64,000 bases of DNA from Cannabis sativa (lineage: Eukaryota; Streptophyta; Magnoliopsida; Rosales; Cannabaceae). The position numbers were made by a program, and so were the translations under genes. Below the pieces are notes generated by a model, which saw only the letters and a program-made list of their open reading frames with translations, was not told where the DNA came from and did not search any database. Shown piece after piece: positions 59,297 to 64,000 of the stretch (the stretch's first letter is position 1; every line of letters starts with the position of its first letter). Location of the stretch: assembly GCF_029168945.1 (NCBI RefSeq), contig NC_083601.1, forward strand, positions 16,706,160 to 16,770,159, in the 5' to 3' direction.

Positions 59297-60448
59297 GGAA
59301 TATTGGCAGCTAAACCACCTGAACTTTACGGTTTGTAATAGTTAACTACAAAAATTAAAATTTTGGCGGCATAACTACAAACCCCAGTTTCATTTTGCTC
59401 TGTACACCTCTGTCCAAAAACTACAGTTAAGTGCCACGGTGGACTGTCCACGTGTACACACTTGTACACGTAGCAAATTTTTAATGGTCCACGTAATATT
59501 AGTTTTAAAAAATAATTATAAATATTTAAAAAAATTAAAAAATCAGAAAAAAAAAATTATAAATTATAAAAATAAAAAAATTATAAAAAAAAATATCTTT
59601 TATTTTCATTTTTTCTTTTTTTTTTCTTTCTTTTTCCCTTTCTTTTTTCTTTTCTTCTTCTTCTTCTTCACTAAAAAACCCTAGCAAACCCTAGCCAACC
59701 CTAACGCCAACGACACCCCGATCCCCTTGTGCGGCGTCGGAGCCACCAACGAACCTCCTCCTCTCCCCAATCTCTTAACCCAAAACCCGAGACCCAAAAC
59801 CCCGAAACCCAAAACCCCCAAGCCCTAAAACCTAAAACCCCGACCTTCTCCTCTCCCCAATCTCGCGACCAACCTCCGGCGACCACCACGTACGAAGAGA
59901 GAGACAGAAAGAGAGAGACAGAGACAAAGAGAGAGAAGAGACGAGAAAAGAAGAAGAAGAAGAAGAAAAGAAAAAGGAGAAGATCAGGAGAGAGAAAGAG
60001 ATCGCCTCTGGCCTGGTGCTTCGGCTTCGGTGGTGGGACAAGAGAGAAAGAGGGCCTGGCATGGGAGGGTTCTGTAGAAAAAGAAGAGGAAAGAAGAAAG
60101 AAGAAGAAGAAGAAGAAGAAGAAGAAGAAGAAGAAGAAGAAGAAGAAAGAAGAAGAAAGAAGAAGAAAAAGAAACATAAAAGAAAATAATAAAATCAAAA
60201 AAAAATAATTTTTTTAAATATTTATAATTATTTTTTAAAACTAATATTACGTGGACCCCTAAAAATTTGTCACGTGTACAAGTGTGTACACGTGGACAGT
60301 CCACCATGACAGTTAACTATGATTTTTAGATGGAGGTGTACAGAGCAAAACGAAACTAGGGTTTAGGTAGTTATGCCACCAAAATTTCGGTTTTTGTGGT
60401 TAACTGTTATAAACTGTAAAGTTCAGGTGGTTTAGCCACTAATATCCC
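59297..60448. mobile_element. MULE-type non-autonomous element with 9-bp TSD
   Basis: About 240-bp terminal inverted repeats (GGAATATTGGCAGCTAAACC against GGGATATTAGTGGCTAAACC) with a shared GGACTGTCCACGTGTACACA block. Flanked by TAAAATTAA (59288-59296 and 60449-60457), a perfect 9-bp duplication. The interior is unlike the arms: CCCTAGC/CCCAAAACCCC repeats (59685-59840), a duplicated CCTCTCCCCAATCTC and a long GA/GAA tract. It may be captured gene-leader sequence (Pack-MULE style), but no protein is recognisable. Confidence 0.85.
60077..60170. repeat. (GAA)n-rich purine tract
   Basis: Near-continuous GAA/AAG repeats inside the MULE-type element. Open frames on both strands here are low-complexity artefacts. 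Confidence 0.9.
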
Positions 60449-60457
60449 TAAAATTAA

Positions 60458-61393
60458 ACTTATTACATTAATATTAACTAAACTTTATTTTTTTTTACCT
60501 AAATTATTATAATTAATTTTTTTCCCTCACAATGCTAATTAAACTTTTTTTACCTAAACTTAAATCTTCACTTTTAATTTTTTTTTCAAAATATTTTTTA
60601 CTCATTAAGTCTTTTACAATAACAACCAACTTTAAATTAAACACACTAATTATATTTCTTAAAACATATCAAATTTTTACACATTAAATTTATATAATAA
60701 CACAACTTTGAATTAAACACATTTTATATATGTTTTACCTAAACATATACATAAATAAATATAATATATATACCAGCTTAAGACGAATGGGAGTATGTAC
60801 GATGGTGGTGGAGATGAACGGTGGTGCGACAGTGGTGGTGGGAGGAAGTCGCGAAGGTGGTGGTTGGAGGAAGTCGAGAATGGTGGGTAGCGAACACCGG
60901 TGTGGGTTCGTGGGTGTGAGTTGCTGGGTTCGTGGGCATGAGTAGGTGGGTTCTTGTGGGTGTGGGTTCAAAGGTTTAGGGTTTGTGGGAGAGGGAGATT
61001 AATGGTGGCGGTGGTGTGTGTGGAATGAGGCAGCTGCTAGAGCAGGCGGGTTAGGGTATATTGATATGGGTTGGGCTTTTAATACCCGACGGTTTTAGGG
61101 GTTTAGTTTTTTTTTTTTATTATTATTTTCCATTTTTTTTAACAATAACTGTCGCTTATTTTTGTAGTTATAGTTCCAAACCGTCGGGAATACTCATTTT
61201 CTCAACAGTTTTAAACAATTGCTTGATTTTTTAGCGACGGTCCCTAAAAAAATCACTTTTAGGAGCGTCGCGAATACCAACTTTTGTAAGTAGTTTTTGT
61301 TTTCTTTTTCGATAGAATTTAAGCCTTCTTTCTTTATTATGATTTTCACCAAATAGAATTTAAGAATTTAGTTGTTTGGTAATTAATTACAGT
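60458..61393. other. probable distal end of the CACTA element
   Basis: 60780-61080 is GT/GGTGG-rich and unlike its AT-rich surroundings. 61085-61270 carries repeated CCGACGG / GCGACGG-type motifs (CCCGACGGTTTT, AACCGTCGGGA, AGCGACGGTCC), as in CACTA subterminal regions. TTTTGTAAGTAG near 61283 could be a decayed terminus. The opposite terminus would lie near 41520. Inference only; I could not find a clean CACTA end or duplication. Confidence 0.4.
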
Positions 61394-62631
61394 TGTTAGG
61401 CTATTTTTAGCCTATGTTTTGGATCTAATTTATGTGCGTTTTTAGCTGTGTTAGGACGGAATTACGCTTGTTTTCTATGTTTTCAGGTTCTTTGGAATAA
61501 AAGATGTCTCGGGGGCAAAAATTCAACAAAAGATGGGCTGAGCCAAGAAAACGCGAATTATGGGTTATTTTGCACATCTGGCCGCGGCTAGATCACAAAA
61601 TAATCAAAATTTGGAGGCTGCTCCAGTAGCCGCGGCGAGGTTTTATATGGCCGCGGCTAAAAGCTCCTTACAGAACAGCCTATTTTTTCCACTCATCTGG
61701 CCGCGGTGAGAGTGTATATGGCCGCGGCGAGATCCCGTACGGACCAGGGGCATTTTCGTCCATCGAACCCTAAATTTTAGTTATAAATAGAAAACTGCGA
61801 TTGGAAGTTTGGGAGAGCGATCAGAAACTCTAAAATACAGCTGAGAGCGGCAGGAAGAGCGCAGAGATTGAAGTGAAGATCCAGAATTCATCCACCAACA
61901 GTTCTTTTCTTTATTCCTCTTTAATTTATTTATGTTGAATATTGCTATAGGAATGGTTATGGATTTATTTCTGAACTGAATTTCCCATTTAGGGAGGATG
62001 ATGATTGTTGTTTAATGTTTTGCCTAGTTAATGCTTAATTACCATTCCTCAATTCTTGTGTGTGAAATTATCTTAATTTGTTCTTAATTTCATGTTTAAG
62101 ATTGATCACCTTGTGCATGCTCTATGATCTCAATTCGAAATCTGAAAAGTGAGAATTGAGAATGCTAAAATTAAGATAATCGATGTTCTATGTGAAACGA
62201 AAGTATTTGCATGACTTATGTGACGAGTAGATTATTACTTAATGCTGATTTCATGTTAGTTTAATTAAGGAATTAATTAGATAACATGTGATTTAGAATC
62301 TAGAAGATCTGAAAGGAGCTAGGTTATTTCATAATCTGTCATTCACTCCAAGAATAGGATAGTAATTAAGCATTAACGATTTGGGTAAACAACAACAGGA
62401 TTCTCCTCCCTATTATCTCATCTTGCTCAACTCTCAATTGTGTTAATAAGTTTTCTGAATTTCTTTCATATTTTACTGTTTTTAAATCATAATTGCTTTC
62501 GATTTACCGAATAGAATCATAAGTATAATTTAGTGGTATTTAATCCAATTTCCTGTGGGATCGACCTCACCTGTGTGAGATTTACTACTTGATTGCGTAT
62601 ACTTGCGTAACATTCATAAAATATAGCAACA
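61394..62631 (+). repeat. 5' LTR of an Athila/Tat-like gypsy element
   Basis: Starts TGTTAGGC and ends TAGCAACA. TATAAATAG lies at 61782-61790. A GC-rich block at 61575-61735 repeats GGCCGCGGC five times. The 3' border is fixed by the primer site seven bases downstream. The second LTR is absent from the window. Confidence 0.8.
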
Positions 62632-62637
62632 AGTTTT

Positions 62638-62655
62638 TGGCGCCGTTGCCGGGGA
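62638..62655 (+). other. gypsy primer binding site
   Basis: TGGCGCCGTTGCCGGGGA, the conserved sequence just after the 5' LTR of many plant Athila/Tat-type gypsy elements. Confidence 0.88.
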
Positions 62656-62778
62656 ATTGTTAAAGATTAATATTACATAAAATTATACTAACTTCTACTT
62701 TGGTATATTTTCTCTTGCTGATTTTTCTAACCTTTTTCTTGCAATAATTTCTTGATCTATTTCAGGAATCCTAAGTGC

Positions 62779-63174
62779 ATGCGCCGTCAAGGACAAACAG
62801 TCATATTACTAGTTGATCCTGAAATCGAGAAAACTTGCAGGAGGAATCGAAAGAACAAGAGGCAAGAAAGAGTTTCAGCAACTGCTGAAACATCAGAAAT
62901 CATGGCTGCCAATGTGAACAATAATGCTGGAAATAATGGGGGTAATAACGGTAATAATGGAGGTGTCGTGGAAGATCAAGCTAATGGTCGTAGCTTGAGA
63001 GATTACATTCTCCCTACTCTGACGGGAGTGCAGTCATGTATCAGGCCACCGGCAGTGGATGCAAATAATTTCGAGATTAAGCCTGCCATCCTTCAAATGG
63101 TGCAGTCTTCAGTTCAGTTTGGTGGCCTCCCTTCTGAAGATCCTAATCTGCATCTCCCTAACTTCATGGAACTC
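62779..63174 (+). pseudogene. truncated gypsy gag
   Basis: First ATG at 62779 begins [11 protein letters not shown]. An Asn/Gly-rich run follows, then [20 protein letters not shown] and [17 protein letters not shown], which are typical of the gag N-terminus in Athila-like elements. Similarity stops at about NFMEL (63174), where AT-rich DNA begins and the frame closes at 63234. The rest of the element is missing, so this is a 5' remnant left by deletion or truncation. Confidence 0.85.
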
Positions 63175-64000
63175 ATGGGAACGATACTTTATTTATCATC
63201 ATATTACTTGATTCGACTATGTATAATTCCGTAATAGAACTTTGGAAAACTTACAAAAATACTGGAATTTGGGTTAACTTTTACAAAAATACTGTCACAC
63301 GAAAATCTTTTCAAAAATACTCTGTTTTTATAAAACACCAGTAAAACACAAAGCAGAACAACTCAAAAACAACAGTAGAACAACTAAAAAATACAAGTAG
63401 AACACCAGTGAAAACTTAAACATAGTATACTGCAATATGAAACTTAAGAAAAAATACAGTAAAAAATACCGCCTGATAGTCTTTTTGTAAGAAAATAGCA
63501 AAAGTTAGTATACCATATAAATTTTTCTAAAATTTTTACAACAGGCTAGCCCAAAAATAATTATTTAAGTTTAAATCCTTACAACCGAGTCAAATGTAAC
63601 GTGAAGTGACTGCCCCCACTTTAATTGTGGCTTCGCCCATGATAGTATATATTATTATAATCTATTTAAATAATTTTTTAATAATAAAACTTCTAACACT
63701 TCCATCTCTAGATAGCCTACCGTTATTGTTATTAGATCTTCTATGCATTCTGTAATATGTAATATGTGTAGTATAGAACCACAATATGTCGTATATAGCA
63801 TTAACCAAAACATGATGGAAATTTCTTTGAGAAAAAAAAACATAATCGATAGAGTTTTTTTTGGCTAACTATCGATAGTGAAAATGTTGATATATGCATA
63901 TAAGACAAGTCAGGGTGTGGGGGTCTGCTGGTGGACTGGTAAGTAAAATGAAAAAAAGTTTGAAAATGGACATATTAGTGTTTCTACAAAAAGATAATTA
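63175..64000. other. AT-rich intergenic, no gene seen
   Basis: Contains short repeats of ACAAAAATACTG and AGAACAAC-type motifs (63250-63450). No frame, RNA gene or clear element borders. Confidence 0.5.

Noticed and set aside
59701..60307. Overlapping 165-, 159- and 107-aa frames on both strands
   Set aside because: Translations of GAA/TTC tracts (poly-Lys/Glu or poly-Phe). Low complexity inside a transposon.

Overview
The window is plant nuclear DNA, most likely from a eudicot. It is AT-rich, has small introns with GT..AG borders, plant-type GH35 beta-galactosidases, and plant transposon families (Ty1/copia, Athila-like gypsy, a 5S-like Cassandra TRIM, MULE, CACTA, hAT). I cannot name the species from sequence alone.

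Layout. (1) 1-12.8 kb is a repeat belt. A complete Ty1/copia element (2865-9964, TSD ACTAT) has nearly identical 490-bp LTRs but a broken coding interior. After it comes a nested cluster: a SINE-like tRNA-related repeat split by a hAT MITE (TSD ACCCACAG), whose left part lies in a 143-bp perfect direct repeat around a palindrome-rich foldback element. (2) 15.1-29.0 kb is the genic island. Two tandem beta-galactosidase genes on + (15105-19993 and 24211-29008, 18 exons each, same intron phases) flank a six-exon, 670-codon gene of unknown function on - (20704-23497). The second beta-galactosidase reads in frame throughout, but its intron 5 acceptor is AA instead of AG, right before the catalytic acid/base motif. 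(3) 30.0-41.1 kb is a large Mutator-like element with >100-bp terminal inverted repeats and a palindromic 8-bp TSD (TTTGCAAA). It carries a DUF1985/Ulp1-like protease gene (now broken), a mudrA-like transposase with MULE, SWIM and CCHC domains, a 110-aa gene with a CxxC..CxxC pair, and four arrays of TGTCGA motifs. A 1.9-kb solo LTR sits in its left array. (4) About 41.5-61.3 kb is a decayed CACTA (En/Spm) element with several younger insertions: a Cassandra TRIM in the TNP2-like gene; an old solo LTR (TSD ATTTC) that was itself hit by a 10-kb copia element of the same LTR family (TSD CTTTA); a CACTA-type MITE; and a 1.15-kb MULE-type element with a 9-bp TSD (TAAAATTAA). (5) 61.4-63.2 kb is the 5' end of an Athila/Tat-like gypsy element: LTR, primer site and truncated gag.

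How the parts relate. The two beta-galactosidases are predicted secreted wall enzymes without the C-terminal lectin domain. The rest is a datable stack of insertions. Both copia elements pair young LTRs with ruined coding regions, which suggests mobilisation in trans. The large MULE is the most unusual object here. All boundaries, exon borders and TSDs were read by eye. Family names rest on motif recognition, without database searches.
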